Shown: positions 31,711-40,682 of the stretch, piece after piece
How the letters are laid out: the number at the start of each line of letters is the position of its first letter
How positions within the stretch are numbered: position 1 is the first letter of the stretch
Source: Pseudomonadota bacterium
Lineage (GTDB): Bacteria; Pseudomonadota; Gammaproteobacteria; Burkholderiales; Burkholderiaceae_B
Direction: 5' to 3'
NCBI GenBank assembly: GCA_023423975.1
Contig: JAFAEO010000001.1
Location: forward strand, 62,001 to 126,000
Length of the DNA stretch: 64,000 nt
The notes under the pieces: generated by a model
The model's input: only the letters and a program-made list of their open reading frames with translations
Told to the model about the DNA's origin: nothing
The model's database searches: none
Translations under genes and position numbers: made by a program

Positions 31711-33147
31711 CTAAGCCGTGTCCGTCGCCACGTCCTTAACAGCATCCCTGGCCGCAGACACCCCAGCAATACGCCCAATGGTCAGCGCATTGGCAATGGA
31801 GTTGCCGCCGCCCACATACCGGTTGCCCAGCACGCCACCGCCTGCTTCGCCTGCTGCATAAAGGCCTTTGATGACCGCGCCCCGTATGTCGCATACGCGT
31901 GCTTCGGTGTCGATGGTCAGGCCCGTGTGCGTGCAGACCAGTTCTGCCGGGCATGTGCGGGCCGCGTAGTATGGCGGGTGTGATATGGGTTCCAAAGGTT
32001 TGGTGTCGCGCTTGTTTTGCATGGTGGCCTGGCGCAGAAAGTCCGGGTCTTGGCCATTGGGTAGTTGTTCGTTCCAGCGCGCAACAGCAGCAGTCAGCCG
32101 GTCTGCCGGTACGTGCATTTTGGCGGCGAGTTCTTCCAGGGTGCTCGCGCTTAGCATGTGCCCTGCCCTGGCATCTTGTTCAATGCGTTCTTTATTCCAA
32201 TGGGCGTAGCCCTCAGGCAACGCGTTGCGGGCTTTTTCGTCGAACACGTTCCACACATTACCACCGTTGTCGCGCACGATGCCGGGAGATACCGCATAAG
32301 GAATATCTTCGTTCATGAACCGGTCTCCCGCCTGGTTGATGTAGATTCGCGATCGTGGCGGAAAGCCAGACTGCCAGTGGTGCAGGCGCTGTATATAAGA
32401 GGTCACCATCAAGAGACCCTGGCCGTGGCCGGTCAATGCCGCGTTGGCCGATTCGGCAAAGCGGATATGGTCGCCGCGGCTACCGGGCGCGGCCACAATG
32501 AACAGGTCTTCGCCCGCTTCCAGCGATTCGGGATAATACAGGCGGCGCAGGTGGCTGTTATGCGCAAAGCCGCCACTGGCCACAATTACGGCAGAGGCCT
32601 CGATCAACTCGCCGCCAATCCGAATGCCACGCACCTGCCCGTCTTCAACCACCAGGTCTTCTACCCGGTTATCCAGGAACAGGTCTATGCCTTTGGCCAG
32701 TCGCTGCTGGTTTAGCGCAGTCACTAACCCATAGCCCTGGTCTTTGGGCACATGCCCACGCCACACGTCTTCCACGCCGGCCTGCATCAGGCCCGGATCG
32801 TGGGCGTTGGTAGAAAACTTTGCTGGAAAATCTACGCCAAGTGAGATCAGCCATTCCAGCGTGGGGCCCGATTCATCGCAAAAGCGTTTAATCAGTCCCG
32901 GGCGCAAGCGCCACTGGTTCAGATCCATATAGTGCTGGAAAAACCGCTCGGCAGAATCTTCCACACCCAGCGCGCGTTGCACGCTGGTGTTGGCGGCGGT
33001 AAACATGCCGGCCGACAATTGGGTAGATCCGCCGATCTCTTTTTCCGATTCCAGAATGACCACGCTCGCGCCCTGTTCGGCGGCAGAGATGGCGGCGGCC
33101 AGGCCCGCACCGCCGGCACCGATCACAATCACATCCCAGTTGTTCAT
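31711..33147 (-). CDS. FAD-dependent oxidoreductase (KstD/fumarate-reductase flavoprotein family)
   Basis: 478 residues. The N-terminal dinucleotide loop is VIVIGAGGAGLAAAISAAEQGASVVILE, followed by GGSTQLSAG. The C-terminal FAD block is GLYAAGEAGGGVLGNRYVGGGNSIANALTIGRIAG. The family dehydrogenates or reduces C=C bonds next to a carbonyl or carboxyl group (3-ketosteroid delta-1-dehydrogenase, urocanate and fumarate reductases, tricarballylate dehydrogenase). No signal peptide or heme motif, so a soluble cytoplasmic enzyme. The ATG overlaps the upstream SDR stop (ATGA), so coupling is tight. With two SDRs and SnoaL-like proteins a ring-dehydrogenation role is plausible. Confidence 0.85.
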   Translation of the reverse strand: MNNWDVIVIGAGGAGLAAAISAAEQGASVVILESEKEIGGSTQLSAGMFTAANTSVQRALGVEDSAERFFQHYMDLNQWRLRPGLIKRFCDESGPTLEWLISLGVDFPAKFSTNAHDPGLMQAGVEDVWRGHVPKDQGYGLVTALNQQRLAKGIDLFLDNRVEDLVVEDGQVRGIRIGGELIEASAVIVASGGFAHNSHLRRLYYPESLEAGEDLFIVAAPGSRGDHIRFAESANAALTGHGQGLLMVTSYIQRLHHWQSGFPPRSRIYINQAGDRFMNEDIPYAVSPGIVRDNGGNVWNVFDEKARNALPEGYAHWNKERIEQDARAGHMLSASTLEELAAKMHVPADRLTAAVARWNEQLPNGQDPDFLRQATMQNKRDTKPLEPISHPPYYAARTCPAELVCTHTGLTIDTEARVCDIRGAVIKGLYAAGEAGGGVLGNRYVGGGNSIANALTIGRIAGVSAARDAVKDVATDTA

Positions 33148-33932
33148 AAGTCATCTCCTTCTGAAATCTCTGCCGCTTCGTGGTTGATGCGCCAGTAGGT
33201 GCCGGCGGCAACCAAGGCTCCATCCACCGTCAGTTCACTGCCACTAATATATGAAGATGCTTCGGAGATCAGAAAGACCACGGCGGCGCTCACTTCTGAA
33301 GGCTGCCCGGCGCGTGCCAGGGGAATGGATTTGAGCGAGGACGCCACAAAGGCCGTGGCGCTATTGACCATGGCAGTCTCGATCAGGCCCGGGTGTATGG
33401 AGTTGGCGCGAATGCCCCAGGGCGCATATTCGGCTGCCGCGGTTTTAGTCAGCCCGCGCAGGCCCCATTTGCTGGCCCCGTAGGCCGCGCCGTGGTAGCC
33501 AAGCTGGCCGGAAATGGAAGAAATATTCACAATAGACCCGCCCCCGCTCTCGCGCATGAGCGGCGCCATGGTTCTCATCCCATAGAATGGGCCGGTCAGG
33601 TTCACAGCCATGACGCGGTCCCAGTTGGCATCGTCCGTGTCGCCCATACTCTGACGATACGAGACACCGGCGTTATTGACTAGCCCTACCAATGGACCCA
33701 GATTATTTCGGATGTCATCGGCCAGCGCCTCCCACGACTTGGAATCGGTCACATCCAGCAGATGACCAGTGGCAGCGCCGCCGTTTTCGCGGATGGCGGC
33801 AACGGTCGCGTCGGTGTCCTTAACGTCTGCCACGCACACATGCCAGCCGGCCTGGGCCAGCGCGTGCGCATGGGATTGGCCCATGCCCTGGGCGCCACCC
33901 GTCACAATGACCACGCCCTTGTCATCAGCCAT
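33144..33932 (-). CDS. SDR-family oxidoreductase
   Basis: Classical SDR of about 262 residues. It has TGGAQGMGQSHAHALAQAG, NNAGVSYRQ, NISSISGQLG with the catalytic Ser, YGASK as YxxxK, and HPGLIETAM. An Asp after the second strand (VADVKDTD) suggests NAD rather than NADP. The start at 33932 has GGAGG eight bases upstream; a longer form would begin with TTG and has no such site. It overlaps both neighbours by a few bases, the SDR before it and the flavoprotein after it. Probably a hydroxysteroid-dehydrogenase-like step in the operon's pathway. Confidence 0.9.
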   Translation of the reverse strand: MADDKGVVIVTGGAQGMGQSHAHALAQAGWHVCVADVKDTDATVAAIRENGGAATGHLLDVTDSKSWEALADDIRNNLGPLVGLVNNAGVSYRQSMGDTDDANWDRVMAVNLTGPFYGMRTMAPLMRESGGGSIVNISSISGQLGYHGAAYGASKWGLRGLTKTAAAEYAPWGIRANSIHPGLIETAMVNSATAFVASSLKSIPLARAGQPSEVSAAVVFLISEASSYISGSELTVDGALVAAGTYWRINHEAAEISEGDDL

Positions 33933-34737
33933 GGCGCGAGCCTCCGTCCACCCCAAGCGTCTGGCCAGTCACATATGACGCCGAATCCGACACCAGGAAC
34001 AGCAACGCTGCCAGTACATGGTCGGGCATGCCGATATGGCCCAGCGGGATAGAGGCCAGGGCCTTGTCCATGGCGCCCGGTATTTCGCGGACCCAGTTGG
34101 TCATTTCTGTATCAATAAAGCCCGGCGCCAATGCGTTGACCCGAATGCCCTTCTCGCCCAGCTCCACCGCCAGCGAGCGCGTCAGGTTATGCACGGCGGC
34201 CTTGGTGGCCGAGTAAATCGCCCGGCCGCGCCGAACCTTAAAGGCTGCAACCGAGGCCATGTTCACAATCACGCCGCCCGGTTGCATTACATCAGCCGCC
34301 GCCTGTGCCCCGAAAAACACGCCGTCTACATTGACGCCGAATGTCTGTCGCACTTGTTCTGCCGTCACCGATCCGATCTCCGATTGCGGGAACACACCGG
34401 CGTTACTGATCCACATATCCAGGCGACCAAACTGCTTTACCGCCGTTGCGGCGATCTCGGCCAGGCTTTCGCTGGAAGTCACGTCCCCGCGCAGGGCGGT
34501 GAGCGTTCCGCCGCCTTGCGTCTTGGCATCTGCCGTCTGTGATTTGGCAAATGCTGCCTTCAATTCTTCTTCATTAATATCCACGCCAATCACGTGTACG
34601 CCCTGGCTGGCCAGCCCTGCCGCAAAGCATGCGCCCATCCCTCTAGCCGCGCCGGTGACCACGGCGACACGTCCGGCCAGTTCCGGATACTGAGCCAGTT
34701 TGAATGCCGGCCGTTTATTATTCGATTGATTTTCCAC
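33925..34737 (-). CDS. SDR-family oxidoreductase
   Basis: Classical SDR, about 270 residues from a GTG preceded by AAGGA at seven bases. It has VVTGAARGMGACFAAGLASQG, SNAGVFPQSE, NMASVAAFKVRRGRAIYSATK with the catalytic Ser and YxxxK, and APGFIDTEMTN. VIGVDINEE indicates NAD preference. It is clearly diverged from the next SDR and overlaps it by eight bases. Two different SDRs in one operon suggest oxidation at two different hydroxyl positions, or interconversion of stereoisomers, of one substrate. Confidence 0.9.
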   Translation of the reverse strand: MENQSNNKRPAFKLAQYPELAGRVAVVTGAARGMGACFAAGLASQGVHVIGVDINEEELKAAFAKSQTADAKTQGGGTLTALRGDVTSSESLAEIAATAVKQFGRLDMWISNAGVFPQSEIGSVTAEQVRQTFGVNVDGVFFGAQAAADVMQPGGVIVNMASVAAFKVRRGRAIYSATKAAVHNLTRSLAVELGEKGIRVNALAPGFIDTEMTNWVREIPGAMDKALASIPLGHIGMPDHVLAALLFLVSDSASYVTGQTLGVDGGSRHG

Positions 34738-34871
34738 TTCTACGTCCTTGATAAAATTACATAAACATTTGTGATCGCACGCCATCGGGCGCTATCGCGC
34801 CCTGCAGGCCTGCCAACTGAAATCGGTATCTCGTCGTTAATATGGCGTGACTGTCGCCTTCAATATCACTG

Positions 34872-35285
34872 TCAATACGTCACCGTGCGACGGCTCACCT
34901 GCCATCCTTGTTCCGTCATCGTCAGTTGGTCCTCCAGCGTGACAATGCGCAAAATGCGCGTCTCGCCCGCTTCCGGTTTGGTCGCGACAATCGACAAATA
35001 AGCCCGCACCTGGGCGCGGGTCGCATCGCACTCAACGACCCAGATGTTGTCAACCAGGTGACGGTGGCGTTCCCCGCTTTTTTGCGCCGCCTGGCCAAAC
35101 GCTTTTGAAATACCGGCCAGTTGTTCGTATCCCTCTGCCGGCTGCCCGTAGGTGGGTGAGTGAAACTGGCCATCCGGGGTAAAGGTATGCGCCCAGTCAG
35201 CGTGCTGGCCGCTATCGATCAGATGTGCCTGTCTGGCGTACAGGTTGCGTACTGCCGTGACCGTACTATCACGCTCGTGATTCAT
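34872..35285 (-). CDS. SnoaL-like/NTF2-fold protein
   Basis: 137 residues with an NTF2-like outline: VRNLYARQAHLIDSGQHADWAHTFTPDGQFHSPTYG, then RHRHLVDNIWVVECDATRAQVRAYLSIVAT and WQVSRRTVTY. The His-Asp-Trp cluster and central His pair fit the polyketide-cyclase/dehydratase group. It lies between the TRAP binding protein gene and the first SDR, 134 bases before the latter. It is shorter than and distinct from the SnoaL-like protein at 31020. Possible roles are a subunit of a heteromeric isomerase/dehydratase or a separate catalyst. Confidence 0.75.
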   Translation of the reverse strand: MNHERDSTVTAVRNLYARQAHLIDSGQHADWAHTFTPDGQFHSPTYGQPAEGYEQLAGISKAFGQAAQKSGERHRHLVDNIWVVECDATRAQVRAYLSIVATKPEAGETRILRIVTLEDQLTMTEQGWQVSRRTVTY

Positions 35286-35371
35286 CGTCTGTTCCTGAAA
35301 ATCGGTAATAAATCCGGGCCGTCCATGGCCCGCGCCTTCATGATTGGAGCCGAAGCTCCGAGCCGCGCTGC

Positions 35372-36487
35372 TTACGGCATAACAAAGGTGTCCGTATTGA
35401 TCTTGCCGTAGAGCTCCTGCTCCAGCAGCTTGGCCACGGCGTTGGCATCCTTGCGGTCTACCTTGTTCAACAGGTCACTCCATTTGGCTTCCAGCTTGGT
35501 ATATTGCTCGATCAGATTCGTTGGGTCGGCAATCTTGCGCTCTTTCACCGACGATTTGGCCAGGTCTTTGATGTAGCTGGCCTGAAACGCCTTCAGCGCG
35601 TCGACCAGATCCTGATCTGGCTGGATCACCTTGATCTTCTCTTGCGCGAGCTTCAATGCTTCGTCTGCCCGGGCTGCATAACCCACCTGCTGGTCTGCCA
35701 GGCCTTTGGCCATCAGCGAGATCATGGTTTTCTTGTGCTCGGCAGACAGTTCCTTCCAGAAATCCGGATTCAGTACATAGGTCGCTCCGGGCACGGCGCC
35801 CATGTCCAGGCGCGTAATGGATTTGGCCACCTCGATGAATTTCGAGTTGATCAGGTTGGGTACTTCAGCCATGGTGCAATCCACGGAGCCACGCGACAGA
35901 CCCGTATACACGTCGCCAATAGGTACCGAAACCGGTACACCGCCAATGCTGGCGACCCAGTCAGTTTGCGTGCCACCCGCTGTACGAATCTTTTTACCCT
36001 TGGCATCCGCCAAAGACTGAATGGGCTTGGCGCACATGAAGTTATAGATCGGTGTTGAATAGCCACCAGCAAAAATCACGCCCTGCTTTTGCCATTCGTT
36101 GATCAAATCCTTGTTGGACAGATTGATTTCGGTATAGGCAAAGGCTGCGGCCATGGGGTCTTTGACCAAAAATCCAAGGTCGACCAGTACGTTGTTCAAT
36201 GGCAATTCGGCCGGTGTGTAACCGGGATAGACTATACCCAATTGTGCTGTGCCATCTCGCAGCGCCTGGATGGTTGCCTTGGCCGGCACCAGCGCGCCCC
36301 CGGAATACACCGTAAAGGCAATCTCGTCATTGGTGGCTTTCTTCAGTCCTTCAGCCAGTTTTTGATAGGGCTCGGCATTCAGCGTATGAATGGGTTGCAG
36401 CCAGTTGGTGGCCCGGTAAGTGGCGCCCATTGCAGCGGTGGATGCCAGCAGGCTGGCGATGGCGACTGTCATTACGGTTTTTTTCAT
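35372..36487 (-). CDS. TRAP transporter substrate-binding protein DctP
   Basis: 371 residues. The signal peptide ends near AAMGATYR. The body has ATNWLQPIHTLNAEPYQKLAEGLKKATNDEIAFTVYSGGALVPA, LRDGTAQLGIVYPGY, and GKKIRTAGGTQTDWVASIGGVPVSVPIGDVYTGLSRGSVDC. The latter contains the conserved Arg (in KKIRTAG) that salt-bridges a ligand carboxylate in DctP proteins, so the transported compound is probably an organic acid. Third gene of the operon after the two membrane subunits. Confidence 0.93.
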   Translation of the reverse strand: MKKTVMTVAIASLLASTAAMGATYRATNWLQPIHTLNAEPYQKLAEGLKKATNDEIAFTVYSGGALVPAKATIQALRDGTAQLGIVYPGYTPAELPLNNVLVDLGFLVKDPMAAAFAYTEINLSNKDLINEWQKQGVIFAGGYSTPIYNFMCAKPIQSLADAKGKKIRTAGGTQTDWVASIGGVPVSVPIGDVYTGLSRGSVDCTMAEVPNLINSKFIEVAKSITRLDMGAVPGATYVLNPDFWKELSAEHKKTMISLMAKGLADQQVGYAARADEALKLAQEKIKVIQPDQDLVDALKAFQASYIKDLAKSSVKERKIADPTNLIEQYTKLEAKWSDLLNKVDRKDANAVAKLLEQELYGKINTDTFVMP

Positions 36488-36554
36488 ATTTGTGCTCCTC
36501 GTTGGGTGCAGACCGTTGGTTATAACGATCTGCCTTGGAATAATGTTGATTTGT

Positions 36555-37856
36555 TTACTGCATAAAAGAAGGTAGCCAGAGCGTAAGAGCCGGGAAGGCG
36601 ATCATGCATGCGACCGTGAAAATGTCGGCAAAGATAAACCAGGCCACGCCCTTGAAGATGGTTCCCAGGGGGATTGATTTGCCAAGGCTTGAGCGGATGA
36701 CGTACACATTCAAACCCAGCGGCGGCGTGATCAGTCCGATTTCCAGCAGCTTGACCACCAACACCCCGAACCAGATCATATTGATGCCGTAGCCATCCAA
36801 TAACGGAGACAGCACCGGTAAGGTCAGCAGCATGATGGAAATGCTTTCCATAAAGCAGCCCAGCACCAGGTACACCAGGCAGATCAGGATGATGACTGTA
36901 ATAAAGTCATAGCCGCTGAGCGAGCTGGTCACCCAGACCGGCAGGGTTGATAGCGCAATAAAACGCGAGAAGATCGCGGCGCCCACCACGATAATAAATA
37001 TCGCAGATGTGCTTACCGCAGTATCGAACAGGGCTTTTTCTGCAACCTTCAACGTAAACTGGCGACGTGCAACTGCAATCACGACGGCCAGAAATGCACC
37101 AATGGCGCCGGCCTCTGTCGCAGTAAACACACCTGTGAAGATGCCGCCCAGCACACCGGCAATCAGCAGCGGCAATGGCCAGATGTCCTTGATCGCTTCT
37201 TTTTTCTGCTCTGCCGTATAGGTTTCATTGATCCGCGGCGCCAGGGAGGGGTCCAGTTTGCAGCGGGTCGTAATCATGACGATGTAGACCACCGCAGAAA
37301 GCAAGCCTGGAACAACTGCCGCCACAAAAAGCGTACCAATCGAAAGATCAGTAATCAGCCCATAAATAATGAGCAGCACGCTGGGCGGAATCAGGGAACC
37401 CAGGGTGCCGGCCGAGGCCACCGAAGCCGTGGCCAGTGATGGCTTATAGCCTGCCTTGAGCATTTCCGGAACGGCAATGCGGGAAAAGGCCGCCGCGGTT
37501 GCCACGCTGGAGCCGCTGGCCGAAGCAAACAGCGCGCTGGCCAAGACTGTGGCAGATGCCAGCCCGCCGGGCACTTTGCCCAGGAAGATTCTGGCCGCGC
37601 TGAACAAGCCGCGCGTCAGACCCGCCGCCGATGCGAAATAACCCATCAGCAAAAACATGGGCACGGCCGAGAGATTCCAGTCTCCCACCAATTCATAGGG
37701 AACGGCTTTAGCTACTCCTATTGCGGGCTTGACGCCAATAATGAAGATAATGCCCAGAAACCCCACCAACCCCATCGCGATACCAATGGGAAAGCGTGTA
37801 GCAATAAAAGCCAGCAGCAAACAAATGCCGAGTACACCAATTAACAACGGATCCAT
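36555..37856 (-). CDS. TRAP transporter large permease DctM
   Basis: 433 residues, about 12 hydrophobic segments, DctM/ion-transporter superfamily. Typical passages are the N-terminal TRFPIGIAMGLVGFLG, MFLLMGYFASAAGLTRGLFSAARIFLGKVPGGLASATVLASALFASASGSSVATAA, SLIPPSVLLIIYGLIT, and GLITPPLGLNVYVIRS near the end. It forms the sodium-coupled transport channel with the DctQ subunit, whose gene ends 10 bases upstream. Inner membrane. Confidence 0.95.
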   Translation of the reverse strand: MDPLLIGVLGICLLLAFIATRFPIGIAMGLVGFLGIIFIIGVKPAIGVAKAVPYELVGDWNLSAVPMFLLMGYFASAAGLTRGLFSAARIFLGKVPGGLASATVLASALFASASGSSVATAAAFSRIAVPEMLKAGYKPSLATASVASAGTLGSLIPPSVLLIIYGLITDLSIGTLFVAAVVPGLLSAVVYIVMITTRCKLDPSLAPRINETYTAEQKKEAIKDIWPLPLLIAGVLGGIFTGVFTATEAGAIGAFLAVVIAVARRQFTLKVAEKALFDTAVSTSAIFIIVVGAAIFSRFIALSTLPVWVTSSLSGYDFITVIILICLVYLVLGCFMESISIMLLTLPVLSPLLDGYGINMIWFGVLVVKLLEIGLITPPLGLNVYVIRSSLGKSIPLGTIFKGVAWFIFADIFTVACMIAFPALTLWLPSFMQ

Positions 37857-37866
37857 TGCTGTTCCC

Positions 37867-38397
37867 TTAAATTTGTTCTGGAAAATCAGTCACATCATCA
37901 GCAATGCCGTGATGCAGTGGCGGACGCCCCGTTACGATACGGAGCAACTGCAGCAAGGCAACGATTGCCCCCAAGCCCAGACCTGCCGGGAGCAAAAACC
38001 GGCTGGGCCAGGTAATCACGTTCCATGTGCTGGCGTCGAATTCGCCAATCTGGTAGGCATGCATGGCCGGCGCCCACAGAAACCAGGCCAGGAACCCGTA
38101 GCAGATAACCGTTGCCGCCGTGCCCAGGGCCGCCATGATGACGCGGATGGGTTTTGAGGCAATGTTGTAGAGCAGCTCCACCACAATGGATTCACCGCAC
38201 ACCTCTACCCAGGCCAGCGGCAGGAACACAATGGCCACCATGTAGTAGCTGGCCACAATGGCTTCGCTACCTGGAATGGGTTGGTCAAACAGGTATTTAC
38301 CTGCCACATCAAGCGTGACCTGAAGCATCATCAGCACCAGCGCTGCCGAACACAGTAAAACCAGTGCACGACTGGCCAGCACAATTAATCTGTCCAT
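37867..38397 (-). CDS. TRAP transporter small permease DctQ
   Basis: 176 residues with four hydrophobic segments (about 7-27, 40-60, 80-103 and 130-150), the DctQ topology. The start is the ATG at 38397, which has GGAGAG about seven bases upstream; the frame continues a further 47 codons but that stretch is not protein-like. It is the first gene of the eight-gene operon and faces the GntR-family regulator gene across a 285-base region containing GTATAC-type palindromes. Confidence 0.9.
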   Translation of the reverse strand: MDRLIVLASRALVLLCSAALVLMMLQVTLDVAGKYLFDQPIPGSEAIVASYYMVAIVFLPLAWVEVCGESIVVELLYNIASKPIRVIMAALGTAATVICYGFLAWFLWAPAMHAYQIGEFDASTWNVITWPSRFLLPAGLGLGAIVALLQLLRIVTGRPPLHHGIADDVTDFPEQI

Positions 38398-38524
38398 AGC
38401 CGCTCTCTCCAAAAGAAGGCACGTCGTTGAAGACAATATGGGGGGATAACGCCCTGACCTGCCCGGAAAATACGGCTGGCTTGCGGCGGACGACCAGGGG
38501 CATCCAAAAACTGGAAATTCTGTC

Positions 38525-38684
38525 TCATGTATACACAATTATTAAAATAAGCGGTTTTTAAGGGTAAAACCTTTGAATAAACGCCATTGTGCATACATGG
38601 AGGATAGAAGTTTATTGGTGATTTCCCTAGTTTCGCGAATTTTCCGTATACTGGAGTATGAGTCTTTTCTATTTATGTATACAT
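38525..38684. promoter_or_regulatory. pair of ATGTATACA(C/T) palindromes in the divergent region
   Basis: ATGTATACAC occurs at 38525-38534 and the perfect palindrome ATGTATACAT at 38675-38684; a weaker TGCATACA lies near 38590. The second copy touches the GntR start codon and the first lies about 130 bases upstream of the TRAP operon. Operators of FadR/FCD-type GntR proteins are often TGTATACA-like, so the divergently encoded regulator may control itself and the operon. Confidence 0.55.
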
Positions 38685-39375
38685 GAGATCAATGAGCACC
38701 CTGGCCGATCACGTCACCCACACGCTGCGTAGCTGGATACTGCAAGGCATATTGCAACCAGGCGAGCGTCTGGAAGAAATCCCGCTGGCAGAAAAGCTTG
38801 GAGTATCGCGCACGCCGGTGCGCGCGGCGCTTGGCAACCTGGGCAATGAAGGCCTGCTGGAGCATCGCACCAAGCGCGGCTACACCGTACGCGTATATCA
38901 ATACGAAGACATCATCGGTGCATATGAAGTGCGAGCAGTCCTGGAAGGGCTGGCCTGTCGGCGCGCCGCGCAAAAGGGGCTGACCGATCTTGCCATCAGC
39001 AAACTGAAGGCATGCCTGGCGCAAGGCGATGCGATTCTGGATAAGGGTGTACTGTTACCCGAAGATCACGCGCCCTATCAGGAGATGAATGTCACGCTGC
39101 ATGAGACGCTACTGTCGGCTGCGGAAAACTCCTGGGTCACCCGATTCACCACCCAGGCGCAAACCGCCCCCTTTGCCTCAGACCGAATAATGCTGTGGGA
39201 AGATCACGGTATCATCATGCGCTCGCACCAGGACCATCATCGTATCGTGACGGCCGTGATTGAGAAGGATGCGGCGCGTGCCGAACAGCTGATGCGCGAG
39301 CATATCTACTTTGCGGGACTGTTGCTAAGGGATAATTATGAGCGGTTGAGCAAGAAGAATATGTCGGGGAAGTAG
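38683..39375 (+). CDS. GntR-family regulator with FCD domain
   Basis: About 230 residues. The N-terminal winged helix (LRSWILQGILQPGERLEEIPLAEKLGVSRTPVRAALGNLGNEGLL, then TKRGYTV) is FadR-type GntR. The C-terminal all-helical FCD domain has the metal-binding pattern with Asp/His residues in EMNVTLHETLLSAAEN and SHQDHHRIVTAVIEKDAARAEQLMREHI. FCD ligands are usually carboxylic acids. The ATG at 38692 (MSTLADHV) may be the real start, since the ATG at 38683 lies inside the palindrome and has no ribosome site. Divergent from the TRAP operon, its probable target. Confidence 0.9.
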   Translation: MRSMSTLADHVTHTLRSWILQGILQPGERLEEIPLAEKLGVSRTPVRAALGNLGNEGLLEHRTKRGYTVRVYQYEDIIGAYEVRAVLEGLACRRAAQKGLTDLAISKLKACLAQGDAILDKGVLLPEDHAPYQEMNVTLHETLLSAAENSWVTRFTTQAQTAPFASDRIMLWEDHGIIMRSHQDHHRIVTAVIEKDAARAEQLMREHIYFAGLLLRDNYERLSKKNMSGK

Positions 39376-39562
39376 AAAGCCCCTTGCTCAAGCATGCGCT
39401 CAGACGAACGGTTAAGCAGATCCGCCGTTATTTGTCCAATAGCGGTATCCACAGAATAGCGAATAATATTACCCAGAAGCTGGTGGTCCAGGACCGTCGC
39501 ATCAATCGGTGGGGATAGACGATCTCCATAGCGCAAACGCATGATCAACGAGTTACGCCGTT

Positions 39563-40663
39563 TTATAAGCTCGGGCTGTCGTCCTCACGCGCCAGCAATC
39601 GCATCAATTCCACATTGATGAATATTTTTTCGCGCCCCGACTGAACTTCTCTCAATACATTTTGCGCAACAAGCGCCTGTAGAATCTTTGACGCTGTTTG
39701 GCGTTGGGCAATTCCCTGGTCCACAATATTGGCAATCCGGCAATAGGGCTGTGTAAAGATAAGGTCGACAAGTTCGTAGCTATAAATCTTCGGCAGGGCC
39801 TGGCGTAGTTGTTTCCGAATTTGGTCCATCAAGTCGCAAATGGCGATGATTTTTTTCGACGTCCATTCAGCGGTGCTATGCGTGGCCTGCAGCATATACA
39901 AAATCCATGATTCCCACTCCTGCTCTGTTGTCACTCGCAACAGTCGACGATAGTATTCTGATTTATTCTGGATAATGTAGCGGCTCAGGTACAGAATGGG
40001 CGCTTCAAGCAAGTTCTCGGAAATCAAAAAAAGCAGGTTCAGTACACGACCGGTTCTACCGTTGCCATCACTGAAAGGATGAATCGCCTCAAATTGATAG
40101 TGCATGACAGCCATGCGGATAAGAGGGTCAATGTCGGTTTGCGTGTGCATGAACCGTTCCCAATCTGCAAGAAGATCGCGAATTGTCCCCTCCCCGTCCG
40201 GTGCCGTATAAACAATCTGCCGGGTGGCCTCGTTCAGGAGTGCCGTACCAGGCACGCGGCGGATATCCGTTTCCACCCCTTTGATGGTTTGGCATATCTG
40301 AACTGCAGTAGCCGTCGTCAGCGGCCGTGAATTAAGTGACTGGTATCCTCGGTACAGCGCGGTTCTATAGCGCAAGGCCTCTTTCGTTGCAGGATCGGCC
40401 AGAACATTCGACTCGTCGCTCGCATACTGAAAGAGCCGGTCTGTGGTCGTAACGATATTTTCAATTTCAGAACTGGCCTGCGCTTCCAGCATAGGAATAA
40501 TATTAATCAGCATTTCCTGGTTCGGAATGCGCTTTGCCATGGCCTTCAAACCGGCCAGGGAGGCCTTGGCGTCAATGCACGCTTTTAGAATGGCTTTCGT
40601 CTCGATATCCGCTTTTGGCGGCAGACGAGGTAAATCGTTATATGGCAGGTCTGGGTTAAACAT
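39563..40663 (-). CDS. Fic-family AMP-transferase-like protein (class II)
   Basis: 366 residues. The core Fic motif is intact, HPFSDGNGRTGR (195-206), with the catalytic His195. An inhibitory helix motif SSEIEN (64-69, S/TxxxE) lies N-terminal to it, which defines class II Fic proteins that are held inactive in cis. The C-terminus (about 290-360, IYSYELVDLIFTQPYCRIANIVDQGIAQRQTASKILQALV) reads as a winged helix, as in many stand-alone Fic proteins, so it may bind DNA. The promoter side carries six copies of a TCGACATAT-type element, consistent with autoregulation. Targets unknown; AMPylation of a host protein is the family expectation. Confidence 0.92.
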   Translation of the reverse strand: MFNPDLPYNDLPRLPPKADIETKAILKACIDAKASLAGLKAMAKRIPNQEMLINIIPMLEAQASSEIENIVTTTDRLFQYASDESNVLADPATKEALRYRTALYRGYQSLNSRPLTTATAVQICQTIKGVETDIRRVPGTALLNEATRQIVYTAPDGEGTIRDLLADWERFMHTQTDIDPLIRMAVMHYQFEAIHPFSDGNGRTGRVLNLLFLISENLLEAPILYLSRYIIQNKSEYYRRLLRVTTEQEWESWILYMLQATHSTAEWTSKKIIAICDLMDQIRKQLRQALPKIYSYELVDLIFTQPYCRIANIVDQGIAQRQTASKILQALVAQNVLREVQSGREKIFINVELMRLLAREDDSPSL

Positions 40664-40682
40664 ACACTGGCCTTTGGAGAAA

